A stretch of 64,000 nt of DNA from Pelagicoccus mobilis (GTDB lineage Bacteria > Verrucomicrobiota > Verrucomicrobiia > Opitutales > Opitutaceae). Location of the stretch: contig NZ_JAENIL010000032.1 of NCBI RefSeq assembly GCF_016595505.1, positions 1-64,000 of the forward strand, in the 5' to 3' direction. The position numbers and the translations under genes were made by a program. The notes beneath the pieces were generated by a model. It made no database searches and was not told the DNA's origin. It was given only the letters and a program-made list of their open reading frames with translations. Below, in pieces: positions 9,548-18,041 of this stretch (position 1 is the first letter of the stretch; each line of letters opens with the position of its first letter).

Positions 9548-10861
9548 GTGAGTGCCTCTTCCTCTGTTTCTGATACCCCTTCTGTAAAACAGTCCAATGC
9601 CCGCTATTTCGTGCTGGCGGCGGTCTTCCTTAGTGTTGCGGTCAACTATATGGACCGTAACAACATCGCGTTTGCGGCCAGTTCGCTGCAAGGGGAACTC
9701 GGTTTTACAAATGTGCAGATGGGATACATATTTTCCGCATTTGGTTGGACTTATGCGACACTGCAGATTCCTGGCGGAATATTGGCCGACCGATTTAGTA
9801 TCCGAAGTTTCTATACTGTCTGCATCGCTCTCTGGTCACTTGCCACAGTGGCAATGGGATTTGGATACGGATTGGCGACATTCGTGGGCTTGCGAATCCT
9901 AGTAGGAATTTTTCAAGCGCCCTCGTATCCAATGAACAATCGCATCGCGTCGAGCTGGTTCCCTGAGAGCGAACGCGCCGGAGCCATTGCGACCTATACT
10001 TCGGCCCAGTTTCTCAGTCTTGCATTCCTTGCTCCCGCGATGATTGCCGCTGAGCAATACATCGGATGGCGTGGCCTGTTTTACGTGACAGGTGGAATCG
10101 GTGTCGTGTTTGCGGTGGTCTGGTGGTTCTTTTACAGGAATCCGGAGGAGCATCCGATGGCGAATGAGGCGGAGCTCAAATACATCGAAGATGGTGGAGG
10201 CATCGTCGATCGAAGCAATTCTGAGACGAAGAAGAAGGGCGAGCCCTTCCGCCTGAGCAATCTGGGTTGGGTGCTCTCGCAGCGTAAACTCTGGGGAATC
10301 TACTTGGGGCAGTTTGGTCTAGGTTCGACGCAAATTTTCTTTCTCACTTGGTTCCCGAAGTACCTGAAGGATGACCGCGGGATAAACCTCTCCGAATCTT
10401 GGCTGGTTGCGGCTGTGCCATTTCTCTTTGCCTTCCTCGGAGTGCTGCTTTCTGGGTTCACCTCTGACTTCCTGACACGAAAAGGTGTGTCGCCTGCCGT
10501 TGCTCGCAAAACTCCAGTTATCACGGGGCTATTATTGTCAGCGAGTATCATAGGCGCGAACTTCGTGGATGAACCATTCTGGGTGGCGGTCTTTATGAGT
10601 ATCGCCTTCTTCGGCAGTGGATTGGCATCGATCGCTTGGGTCTTTGTTTCACTCTTGGCTCCGAAGAATCTGCTTGGTTTGGCTGGAGGTACCTTCAATT
10701 GCATCGGGGGCCTCTCGGGGATCGTTACTCCCGTAGTTATCGGTTATCTTGCAGCTGACGGAAACTTCGCGCCCGCTCTAATCTATATCGGAGTGATGAC
10801 TCTGCTCGGAGCCATGAGCTACGTCTTCCTCGTCGGGAAGGTGGAGCGACTGGAGCGCTAG
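9548..10861 (+). CDS. MFS transporter, anion:cation symporter (hexuronate/sugar acid) type
   Basis: The 437-residue protein has about twelve hydrophobic segments. Family motifs include NYMDRNNIAFA at the end of the first segment and GGILADRFSIR between segments two and three. This is the pattern of the ACS family (hexuronate, glucarate and galactonate symporters such as ExuT, GudP and DgoT). The enolase-superfamily sugar-acid enzyme nearby supports uptake of an acidic sugar or a related algal monosaccharide. The start is GTG 9548 with a weak ribosome site; no other in-frame start fits as well. A 130-bp element with terminal inverted repeats follows the stop by 12 bp. Confidence 0.85.
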   Translation: MSASSSVSDTPSVKQSNARYFVLAAVFLSVAVNYMDRNNIAFAASSLQGELGFTNVQMGYIFSAFGWTYATLQIPGGILADRFSIRSFYTVCIALWSLATVAMGFGYGLATFVGLRILVGIFQAPSYPMNNRIASSWFPESERAGAIATYTSAQFLSLAFLAPAMIAAEQYIGWRGLFYVTGGIGVVFAVVWWFFYRNPEEHPMANEAELKYIEDGGGIVDRSNSETKKKGEPFRLSNLGWVLSQRKLWGIYLGQFGLGSTQIFFLTWFPKYLKDDRGINLSESWLVAAVPFLFAFLGVLLSGFTSDFLTRKGVSPAVARKTPVITGLLLSASIIGANFVDEPFWVAVFMSIAFFGSGLASIAWVFVSLLAPKNLLGLAGGTFNCIGGLSGIVTPVVIGYLAADGNFAPALIYIGVMTLLGAMSYVFLVGKVERLER

Positions 10862-10873
10862 CGGACAGGATTT

Positions 10874-11003
10874 TTTTAACGATGATCGCTTCGCGAGCGA
10901 TGATGGCTTTGCCAACATGATGAGTGTGAAACTATTGTGTTTGTTCTCTCATCCTGCTCGCCTGAGGCGATCATCTAGGCCGAAGGCCGTATCATCGTTA
11001 AAA
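10874..11003. repeat. MITE-like element with 13-bp terminal inverted repeats
   Basis: TTTTAACGATGAT (10874-10886) and ATCATCGTTAAAA (10991-11003) are perfect inverted ends around a 130-bp non-coding interior. The interior holds smaller palindromes (CGCTTCGCGAGCG and GGCCGAAGGCC). There is no open frame. It lies between the transporter and the GH117 gene, 89 bp upstream of an operator copy. Confidence 0.55.
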
Positions 11004-11092
11004 TAGATCATTCGTTTTCCGGATGTGAGCTGTTCGTAAAACGCGTCCGATTGGAAGATATTCCATCATTTTGGGCTTCGACAAAGGATGTT

Positions 11093-11104
11093 ATTGTGTA
11101 CAAT
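11093..11104. promoter_or_regulatory. Operator-like palindrome, copy 4
   Basis: ATTGTGTACAAT, identical to the copy at 4189, lies 26 bp upstream of the GH117 ATG at 11131. Confidence 0.65.
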
Positions 11105-11130
11105 GTGCAACTTTAACCCCTTTGTACGAT

Positions 11131-12207
11131 ATGAGCGAAAAGAAACTAAGCGCCGCGACGCTTCGCGCCCAGAAGAACAATCACATGCAAGGTCCTGAGT
11201 GGTACTGCGAAATCCGTGAGAAGCCGATCACGGGCGATTTGGCCGAGGTGAAGGAGGGCATGGTACGCCGTGATCCCTCTGCGGTCATTTTTGCGGATGG
11301 TCTCTACCATGTTTGGTACAGCAAGGGCGAAGGCGAGAGCTACGGATTTGGCTCGGGAGATCTGGAAAAGAAGACTTTTCCATGGGACTACTGCGAAGTC
11401 TGGCATGCCACGAGCAAGGACGGTTGGCATTGGGAAGAGCAGGGGCTAGCGGTCGGACGTGGTCCTGCAGGTTCGTACGATGACCGAAGCGTATTTACTC
11501 CAGAAATCCTCGCTCACGATGGCAAATATTACCTTGTCTACCAGGTTGTGAAGTCGCCGTACGTTCGTCGTTCTTACGAGCACATATCTATGGCGGTCGC
11601 TGACTCGCCTTATGGTCCCTGGACCAAGGTGGATGGCCCGATCCTTGAGACTGCCCAAGACGGCGTCTGGAAGGGAGACAAGGACAATCGCTTCCTTGTC
11701 GAGAGCCAAGGTAGCTTCGACAGCCACAAGGTCCACGATCCATGCCTCATGTACTTCAACGATAAGTTCTACCTTTACTACAAGGGTGAGCCGATGGGCG
11801 AAAAAATGTACATGGGTGGACGTGAAACCAAGTGGGGAGTCGCTATTTCCGAGAAGCCAGAGGGGCCGTATGTTCGCAGTGAATACAATCCGATCACGAA
11901 TTCGGGTCACGAAGTATGCGTGTGGCACTACAAGGGTGGAATCGCAGCCATGCTGACAACTGATGGCCCCGAACGCAACACGCTCCAGTGGGCTCCCGAC
12001 GGTGTGAATTTCGAGATCATGTCCTACATCAAAGGCGCTCCCGAAGCGAATGGCCTCTTCCGAACACCAGACCATGACAAGGGACCTCTCGAAGGACTTC
12101 GTTGGGGGCTTTGCCACCGAGTCGATGGCCAACGTGGCTGGATGGAACGCTTCGAAGTCGACGAGTGGTTGAAGGAATTCTTCCTCTCTCGCGATACCTA
12201 CGAGTAA
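11131..12207 (+). CDS. GH117 family 3,6-anhydro-L-galactosidase-like enzyme
   Basis: The 358-residue five-bladed beta-propeller protein resembles GH117 (alpha-1,3-(3,6-anhydro)-L-galactosidase, neoagarobiose hydrolase) along its whole length. Recognisable blocks are RRDPSAV with Asp48, [32 protein letters not shown] with Asp203, and [11 protein letters not shown] with His260. The two Asp and the His occupy places where the family has its active-site residues. The family releases 3,6-anhydro-L-galactose from neoagaro-oligosaccharides. No signal peptide, so it should act after uptake, alongside the GH2 enzyme. ATG 11131 is chosen because [11 protein letters not shown] begins the family-like N-terminus; the frame stays open to 11071 but would run through the operator. 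A terminator follows. Confidence 0.88.
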   Translation: MSEKKLSAATLRAQKNNHMQGPEWYCEIREKPITGDLAEVKEGMVRRDPSAVIFADGLYHVWYSKGEGESYGFGSGDLEKKTFPWDYCEVWHATSKDGWHWEEQGLAVGRGPAGSYDDRSVFTPEILAHDGKYYLVYQVVKSPYVRRSYEHISMAVADSPYGPWTKVDGPILETAQDGVWKGDKDNRFLVESQGSFDSHKVHDPCLMYFNDKFYLYYKGEPMGEKMYMGGRETKWGVAISEKPEGPYVRSEYNPITNSGHEVCVWHYKGGIAAMLTTDGPERNTLQWAPDGVNFEIMSYIKGAPEANGLFRTPDHDKGPLEGLRWGLCHRVDGQRGWMERFEVDEWLKEFFLSRDTYE

Positions 12208-12228
12208 GTCATCGGTATTTTCATTCTC

Positions 12229-12258
12229 AAGGCTCGGCTATTGGCCGGGCCTTTTCTG
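12229..12258 (+). terminator. Rho-independent terminator after the GH117 gene
   Basis: Stem AAGGCTCGGC (12229-12238) / GCCGGGCCTT (12244-12253) with one wobble pair, a five-base loop, and a T-rich tail TTCTGTTT. Confidence 0.75.
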
Positions 12259-12281
12259 TTTAAGTGGTAGTTGGGGTGGTG

Positions 12282-12293
12282 ATTGCATGCAAT
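12282..12293. promoter_or_regulatory. Operator-like palindrome, copy 5
   Basis: ATTGCATGCAAT, a perfect 12-bp palindrome, ends seven bases before the ATG of the sulfatase gene, where a Shine-Dalgarno sequence would normally be. Confidence 0.6.
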
Positions 12294-12300
12294 TTTAGCA

Positions 12301-13701
12301 ATGAAATATCGTGTGAAGAATCTCCTGTGTTTTGCCCTCGTTTTGACTGGTATCGTCAGCTGCGCCTTTGCTGCGAAAAAGCCTAACATCATTCTGATCT
12401 TCTCCGATGACGCAGGGTATGCGGACTTCGGGTTTCATGGCAGCAAGATCATGAGAACGCCTCGCCTCGACTCATTCGCGGAGCAGGGGATGTTGTTCAA
12501 GGAAGCCTACGTTTCGGCGGCTGTTTGCGGTCCCTCGCGGGCCGGTCTCTATACAGGCAAGTATCAGCAACGTTTTGGATACGAAGAGAACAATGTTCCT
12601 GGATACATGAGCCTGAACAGTACGACCGGGGACGACATGGGCCTGCCGCTCGATCAGAAAACGATTGGCGACTACATGCGAGAGATTGGTTACCGCACCA
12701 TGATCATTGGCAAGTGGCATCTAGGAAATGCGGACCGTTATCATCCGCTAAAAAGAGGCTTTGACGAGTTCTATGGTTTTCGTGGTGGTGCTCGCAGTTT
12801 CTGGCCGTATCCGACATCTGATGACGTAGAGCGCAAAGAGGACCGTATCGAAATCGGTTTTGGCAAGTTTGAAGAACCCAATAAGTACCTGACCGAGGTC
12901 TTTACGGATGAGGCGATCAATTTTGTGGAACGAAACCAGGATCAGCCGTTCTTCCTCATGCTCTGTTACAATGCCCCCCACACTCCAATGCACTCGGAGA
13001 AGAAGGATCTCGCTCAGTTCCCAGAGCTTACGGGAAGGCGTAAGGCGCTTGCGGGGATGACGCTCTCACTGGATCGGGAGTGCGGTCGCCTGCTCGATCA
13101 ATTAGATGAAATGGGATTGTCCGAGAATACTCTGATTGTCTATACGAACGACAATGGAGGTCCGTCCGATTCGAACCACTCTGTCAACGATCCGCTTAGC
13201 GGCACTAAGGCGAATCATCTCGAAGGCGGTATCCGCGTTCCGTTCCTGATGCGTTGGCCAGGAGTTGTAGATGAGAATTCAAAGTTTGAATACCCGGTGA
13301 GTACCTTGGATCTTTTGCCGACTTTTTATGCAGCCGGTGGAGGAGATGTTGGGAATCTTGATGGAGTCGATGGCGTAGACCTTCGACCCTTTGTGGTTGG
13401 AGAGCGAAAAGGCCGTCCTCACCAAACTCTTTACTGGAAAAAGGAAAACCGTGGAGCTATTCGAGACGGCGATTGGAAGCTGCTTCGTTTCCCTGATCGT
13501 CCGGCTGAACTCTATAACATAGCCGAAGACATTTCAGAGGTTAATAATCTCGCGAACAAACATCCGCATCTCGTGCGTGAACTCTACAAGAAGCTCTTCG
13601 CTTGGGAACTCACCCTTGATCGTCCCATGTTCCAGCTTCGCCGAGAATACGAAGGCAAGGCAATGGACCGAATGGACAAATTTCGGAAGCCGAAGTTGTG
13701 A
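12301..13701 (+). CDS. Secreted type I sulfatase (formylglycine type)
   Basis: The 466-residue protein has a signal peptide (hydrophobic run LLCFALVLTGIVSC, likely cut after CAFA) and an arylsulfatase core starting KPNIILIFSDDAGYADFG, with metal-binding Asp pair. Cys76 in CGPSRAGLYTG is the C-x-P-S-R site that must be oxidised to formylglycine. TNDNGG supplies later metal and sulfate ligands. It should remove sulfate esters from a glycan outside the cytoplasm before uptake. The neighbourhood points to sulfated red-algal galactans, though the subfamily cannot be read by eye. ATG 12301 is required by the signal peptide. An anaerobic sulfatase-maturating enzyme or FGE must be encoded elsewhere. 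Confidence 0.9.
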   Translation: MKYRVKNLLCFALVLTGIVSCAFAAKKPNIILIFSDDAGYADFGFHGSKIMRTPRLDSFAEQGMLFKEAYVSAAVCGPSRAGLYTGKYQQRFGYEENNVPGYMSLNSTTGDDMGLPLDQKTIGDYMREIGYRTMIIGKWHLGNADRYHPLKRGFDEFYGFRGGARSFWPYPTSDDVERKEDRIEIGFGKFEEPNKYLTEVFTDEAINFVERNQDQPFFLMLCYNAPHTPMHSEKKDLAQFPELTGRRKALAGMTLSLDRECGRLLDQLDEMGLSENTLIVYTNDNGGPSDSNHSVNDPLSGTKANHLEGGIRVPFLMRWPGVVDENSKFEYPVSTLDLLPTFYAAGGGDVGNLDGVDGVDLRPFVVGERKGRPHQTLYWKKENRGAIRDGDWKLLRFPDRPAELYNIAEDISEVNNLANKHPHLVRELYKKLFAWELTLDRPMFQLRREYEGKAMDRMDKFRKPKL

Positions 13702-13801
13702 CCTAGTCGCCTCTAGCTGCGATCAGTTCTGGTTATGACACGGAAGGGCTGGCGTTTTTTGGTTGTCAGGGAAGGGGAAATGTTTTGCGAAGTTTGCTCT
13801 T

Positions 13802-14707
13802 ATGACGACCGCGTTGATGTTTTCCGGACAAGGCGCCCAGAAAGTGGGCATGGGCAAGGACCTCTACGAGAACAGCGAGATTGCTCGCGCTCTCTATGAC
13901 AAGGCTGATGAGATTCTCGGCTGGAAGATTACAGATCTATCTTTCGAGGGGCCTCAGGAGGCGTTGACTGAGACCAAGGTCTGCCAGGTTGCTCTTTTCG
14001 TGCACGGCTATGCCGTCTACGAGATCATGAAGTCTCAGGGGAAGCTCGACGATGTGAAGGTCGCTATGGGGCTGAGTCTTGGGGAAGTAACCGCGATGAC
14101 AGCGGCGGGCGTTTTCGATTTCGAGACAGGGCTTAAGGTCGTGGCCGAGCGTGCTCGTCTGATGCAGGAGGCCTGTGAGGCGACGAACGGCTCCATGGCG
14201 GCGGTCATTGGGGTCGAGCGCGATGTGGTGGCGGAATTTTGCCAGGAAATGGACGTGGAGATGGCCAATCTCAATTGCCCAGGCCAGATCGTGATCTCTG
14301 GTGAAGCAGCCAAGATCGAAGCGGCTGTGGCGGCCGGCAAGGAACGTGGATTCCGCCGTGTGATGCCGTTGGATGTGGCAGGCGCCTACCACAGTCGCCT
14401 GATGATGCCGGCACGCGACGGGTTCGCGGCGTTTTTGGCGGGTATCGAGTTCAAGGCTCCACAGGTGACAGTTTTCACAAACACCACGGGTAAAGAGGTT
14501 TCCGAGCCGAACGACTTGCGCGAAGCTCTGGTGAAGCAGGTGGTTTCCTCCGTTCTCTGGGAAGATTGCTTGGTGAACGCTCAAGCTGGCGGAGTGGATC
14601 TCTTCTGGGAGCTTGGCGTAGGCGGAGTGCTCAAGGGCCAGGTGAAGCGTACGAATCGTGAGTGGGCGAACGCGGCCTTCGAGACTTGGGCGGATTTGGA
14701 AGCGTAA
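13802..14707 (+). CDS. fabD: Malonyl-CoA:ACP transacylase
   Basis: The 301-residue FabD transfers malonyl from CoA to acyl carrier protein for fatty-acid synthesis. It shows the N-terminal MFSGQGAQKVGMG motif and nucleophile Ser92 in GLSLGE, where most FabD proteins have GHSLGE, so the residue after the first Gly is Leu rather than His. The catalytic His is in AYHSRLM, and the Q/N-rich GQIVISG segment is also present. ATG 13802 gives the normal length; an upstream in-frame ATG at 13763 would add an unlikely 13-residue tail. No other fab genes are adjacent; lepA follows after a short repeat. Confidence 0.92.
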   Translation: MTTALMFSGQGAQKVGMGKDLYENSEIARALYDKADEILGWKITDLSFEGPQEALTETKVCQVALFVHGYAVYEIMKSQGKLDDVKVAMGLSLGEVTAMTAAGVFDFETGLKVVAERARLMQEACEATNGSMAAVIGVERDVVAEFCQEMDVEMANLNCPGQIVISGEAAKIEAAVAAGKERGFRRVMPLDVAGAYHSRLMMPARDGFAAFLAGIEFKAPQVTVFTNTTGKEVSEPNDLREALVKQVVSSVLWEDCLVNAQAGGVDLFWELGVGGVLKGQVKRTNREWANAAFETWADLEA

Positions 14708-14720
14708 AAGCTCCAGTAAT

Positions 14721-14747
14721 GTGGCCGCTAGAGACAGCGGCCGCTAC
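14721..14747. repeat. GGCCGCT...AGCGGCCGCTACC repeat, copy 1
   Basis: GTGGCCGCT, a six-base spacer, then AGCGGCCGCTACC. The arms GGCCGCT (14723-14729) and AGCGGCC (14736-14742) pair. It lies 13 bp after the fabD stop. Related copies occur at 41145, 52891 and 57129. Confidence 0.7.
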
Positions 14748-14808
14748 CTTTGTCTTCATTGTGACTTGAAAGCGGTGGAAGGAGTGCGCAACTTCTTCCG
14801 CTTTTCAT

Positions 14809-16605
14809 ATGGAGACGGTTAACAAGCGTAATTTCAGCATCATTGCCCATGTCGATCATGGGAAGACGACTCTGTCCGACCGTCTGCTTCAATTCACCAA
14901 TACCGTGGCGGATCGCGTGCTGGAGGATCAGCACCTCGATTCCATGGATTTGGAGAGGGAGCGTGGCATCACTATTAAGAGCCACCCGGTTACTATGTTC
15001 TACCCGGCTAAGAACGGGACGACTTATCAGCTCAACCTGATGGACACCCCGGGCCACGTGGACTTCTCCTACGAGGTCTCGCGAAGCTTGGCGGCTTGTG
15101 AAGGTGCTCTGCTCTTGATCGATGCGGCGCAGGGCGTTGAAGCCCAGACAGTTGCGAATGCTCACCTTGCGGAAGAGCAGGGGCTGACGATCATCCCGGT
15201 GATCAACAAGATCGATTTGCCAAGCGCGAATCTCGACCTGTGCTTGCAGCAGCTTGAAGACTTGCTGGCGATTCCTGCCGAGGAAGCGATCCTCGCCAGT
15301 GGTAAGAGCGGAATCGGGATCGAGGAGATTTTGGAGGCGGTAGTGGAGCGAATCCCGTCACCGCGTTGGACGGATAGCGATGCGACGCGTTCGCTCGTGT
15401 TTGACTCTGTTTACGATGCCTACCGTGGCGCGATCGTATTCCTGCGGAATTTTTCGGGTTCGATCAAAATGCGCGATCAGATCCTCATGATGAGCGATCA
15501 CACGCGTGCTGAGGTGAAGGAAGTTGGCGTGTTCACGCCTGCCCCGCAGAAGGTCGATTCGCTCGGACCTGGTGATGTTGGCTACATGGTGTGTAACATC
15601 AAGAATCCAGCGGACATCAAGGTAGGGGATACTATCACGCAGAACGCGAACCCGGCTGCGGAGATGCTTCCTGGTTATAAGGAAGTTCGCCCGATGGTTT
15701 TCAGTGGTATCTATCCGGTGGAGACGCAGGACTTCGAAAAGCTCAAAGCCAGCATGGCTAAGCTGCAGCTCAATGACGCAGCCTTCAGCTTTCAGGCGGA
15801 GAGTTCGGTTGCTCTTGGTTTTGGTTTCCGTTGCGGATTCCTCGGTCTCTTGCACATGGAGATTATCCAGGAACGTATTCGCCGCGAGTATGGGGTGGAT
15901 ATCATTTCGACGTATCCAAGTGTTGTTTACAAGGTGCAAAAGCAGAATGGCGAAGAGATCGAGGTCGATAACCCGATCAACCTTCCTGATCCCTCTGCGA
16001 TTGAGACGATTTTGGAGCCGACGATCGTGGCCCACATTCACGTGCCGAATGACTGCGTGGGGGATATTCTCGCTCTGGTCATGGAAAAGCGTGGTTCGTG
16101 TGAACGTACGGATACTCTCGATGGCACTCGCCTGATTCTCGAGTGTATTTTGCCGCTCAATGAGATCCTGGTCGATTTCAACGATCGCCTGAAGAGCATC
16201 ACTCGAGGTTACGGTTCGATGGAGTACGAGCTCGGCGACTACCGACCTGCGAAGCTGGTCAAGATGGACATTCTCGTGAACGGCGAGCCGGTCGATGCGT
16301 TCTCCTCGATCGTGCACACCGACAAGGCGCACACCAAGGGTGGCGAACTTTGTTCTAAGCTGGCCGACATCATTCCGCCGCACCTCTTCAAGATCGCTGT
16401 TCAGGCCGCGATTGGAGGTAAGATTGTCGCCCGTGACAATGTGCGGACGATGCGTAAGGACGTTACGGCAAAGTGTTACGGTGGTGATATTTCACGTAAG
16501 CGGAAGCTGCTCGAGAAGCAGAAGGAAGGTAAGCGGAAGATGAAGAACATCGGAAACGTATCCATCCCGCCGGACGCTTTCATCAAGGTTCTGAAGAACG
16601 ACTAA
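14809..16605 (+). CDS. lepA: Elongation factor 4 (back-translocating GTPase)
   Basis: The 598-residue ribosome-bound GTPase has the normal length of LepA/EF4. G motifs are AHVDHGKTTLSDRLL (P-loop), DLERERGITI (switch I), DTPGHVDF and NKIDL. Then come EF-G-like domains II, III and V and the LepA-specific C-terminal domain with RKRKLLEKQKEGKRKMK. Its family role is in initiation and elongation under ionic stress. ATG 14809 begins the conserved KRNFSIIAHVDHGK. The next gene is lepB, the same neighbour as in many Proteobacteria. Confidence 0.97.
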   Translation: METVNKRNFSIIAHVDHGKTTLSDRLLQFTNTVADRVLEDQHLDSMDLERERGITIKSHPVTMFYPAKNGTTYQLNLMDTPGHVDFSYEVSRSLAACEGALLLIDAAQGVEAQTVANAHLAEEQGLTIIPVINKIDLPSANLDLCLQQLEDLLAIPAEEAILASGKSGIGIEEILEAVVERIPSPRWTDSDATRSLVFDSVYDAYRGAIVFLRNFSGSIKMRDQILMMSDHTRAEVKEVGVFTPAPQKVDSLGPGDVGYMVCNIKNPADIKVGDTITQNANPAAEMLPGYKEVRPMVFSGIYPVETQDFEKLKASMAKLQLNDAAFSFQAESSVALGFGFRCGFLGLLHMEIIQERIRREYGVDIISTYPSVVYKVQKQNGEEIEVDNPINLPDPSAIETILEPTIVAHIHVPNDCVGDILALVMEKRGSCERTDTLDGTRLILECILPLNEILVDFNDRLKSITRGYGSMEYELGDYRPAKLVKMDILVNGEPVDAFSSIVHTDKAHTKGGELCSKLADIIPPHLFKIAVQAAIGGKIVARDNVRTMRKDVTAKCYGGDISRKRKLLEKQKEGKRKMKNIGNVSIPPDAFIKVLKND

Positions 16606-16707
16606 TATCTAGGGTTCGACGCTGGAGCTCGCAGGCGATTGCTCGGATTTTTCGCTCGCGGGATCGATATTCGCTAGCCAGTGTCGGGCTTCCCTAGCGT
16701 AATTTCT

Positions 16708-18036
16708 ATGTTTTCCTTCCTCAAAAACGAATCCACCAAGTTGCGGGAAACTGCGAAAAACTGGCTCTACCATGCCGGTAAGGTCTATCATTTCCGCAAG
16801 GATTTGTTGAGCGAGACGGAGCTGTCCACGCTCGTGCGTTTGAGCGAGGAGGTTAAGGTCGGGATGAAGGACAAGTCGGATTCGTCTGACAATCGCTTGC
16901 GTTCTTCCATCGAGGCTTTGAAGGACCATATGGAGCAGGTGGGGGGCAACTACTACCCACGCACTTCGATGGCGGAGAACGTGGAGTTCTTTTTTGCGGC
17001 TCTGATTATCTACGTCGGGTTTACCACCTTTTTCATCAAGCCGTTCAAGATCCCTACCAATTCTATGTGGCCGAGCTACTTTGGAATGACGGGCGAGGTG
17101 TATCACGAGGACGAGGATAAGCCTGGCGCGATCGCCAAGGCGTTTCGCTTCGTCAGCTTCGGGGCTAAGCACTATGACGTGAAGGCTCCTGCCAGTGGAG
17201 AGTTGCTGATACCGATGCAGCGTAGCGGCAGTGGCTATCAGGTGTTTCGCCGTCCAGCCAACGTGAAGCGCTACTTTCTAATCAATGCTCCGGGGATCGA
17301 GCATAGTTTTTATGTGGGCGACGAGCGTGTCTCTTTCAAGTACCCGGCAGACTTCAATTTGGAGAGGCAGGTGCTCGAGCCGATGAAGAAGGCGGGTACT
17401 GCTACTCCTTTTGATCGTGTGGCGAGTATGAATGGGCTTGGTCCGGATGCGTTTGCTGGTCAGGTGACGGAGACGGTCTACGACCCGCGAACCGGGCGAA
17501 ATGTAAATGTGAAGCTGTACTTGTTGCGTACTGGTCGAAAGGTGGAGGAAGGGGAGACCTTGCTGAGCTTTGATCTGATGACGGGTGATCAGCTTTTCGT
17601 CGATCGCATGTCTTATCATTTCGTGTCTCCAAAGGTTGGTGACGGCTTTGTGTTTAAAACGGATTCGATTCCTGGTATCCGAGAGGACAAGTTCTACATC
17701 AAGCGATTGGTGGGGACGCCGGGCGATAAAGTGCGAATCGACGGTCAAGCTATGATCGTAAATGGCGAGCCGGCTAAAGGTTCGATCGCCTTTGAGAAGA
17801 ATGCCCAGGGCGTTGATGGCTACGATGGGTATTTGACGATGAAAGGGAAGAGTCGTCTGTCGGTCGACCTGACTCGCGAAAACACTGTTCCCGAGGGGCA
17901 GTTTCTCGCCTTGGGCGACAATAGCGACAATAGCGAAGACGGCCGCATGTGGGGCTATGTGCCGGAGGAGGCGGTCGTTGGCCGCCCCATCATGATCTAC
18001 TATCCGTTTACCAAGCGTTTTGGTCTAGCGAAGTAG
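16708..18036 (+). CDS. lepB: Signal peptidase I with large insertion
   Basis: The 442-residue membrane-bound protease removes signal peptides at the periplasmic face. A transmembrane segment near 93-111 (FFFAALIIYVGFTTFF) precedes nucleophile Ser119 (IPTNSMWP). General-base Lys332 lies in FYIKRLVGTPGD, and the closing GDNSDNSEDGRMWG box is intact. Ser and Lys are 213 residues apart, against about 55 in E. coli LepB, so some 150 residues are inserted. The insert includes KAPASGELLIPM and EEGETLLSFDLM, which look vaguely like a lipoyl-type beta barrel. ATG 16708 is preferred to an in-frame GTG at 16681. It converges with the kinase gene at 18042 with only 5 bp between stops. Confidence 0.92.
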   Translation: MFSFLKNESTKLRETAKNWLYHAGKVYHFRKDLLSETELSTLVRLSEEVKVGMKDKSDSSDNRLRSSIEALKDHMEQVGGNYYPRTSMAENVEFFFAALIIYVGFTTFFIKPFKIPTNSMWPSYFGMTGEVYHEDEDKPGAIAKAFRFVSFGAKHYDVKAPASGELLIPMQRSGSGYQVFRRPANVKRYFLINAPGIEHSFYVGDERVSFKYPADFNLERQVLEPMKKAGTATPFDRVASMNGLGPDAFAGQVTETVYDPRTGRNVNVKLYLLRTGRKVEEGETLLSFDLMTGDQLFVDRMSYHFVSPKVGDGFVFKTDSIPGIREDKFYIKRLVGTPGDKVRIDGQAMIVNGEPAKGSIAFEKNAQGVDGYDGYLTMKGKSRLSVDLTRENTVPEGQFLALGDNSDNSEDGRMWGYVPEEAVVGRPIMIYYPFTKRFGLAK

Positions 18037-18041
18037 CTGTT

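Noticed and set aside
15358-16383. 341-codon open frame antisense to lepA
   Set aside because: The lepA frame is unmistakable. The antisense frame has no family motif, and long antisense frames are expected at this codon composition. The same applies to frames antisense to the second GH2 gene (7109-8089 and 8657-9430).
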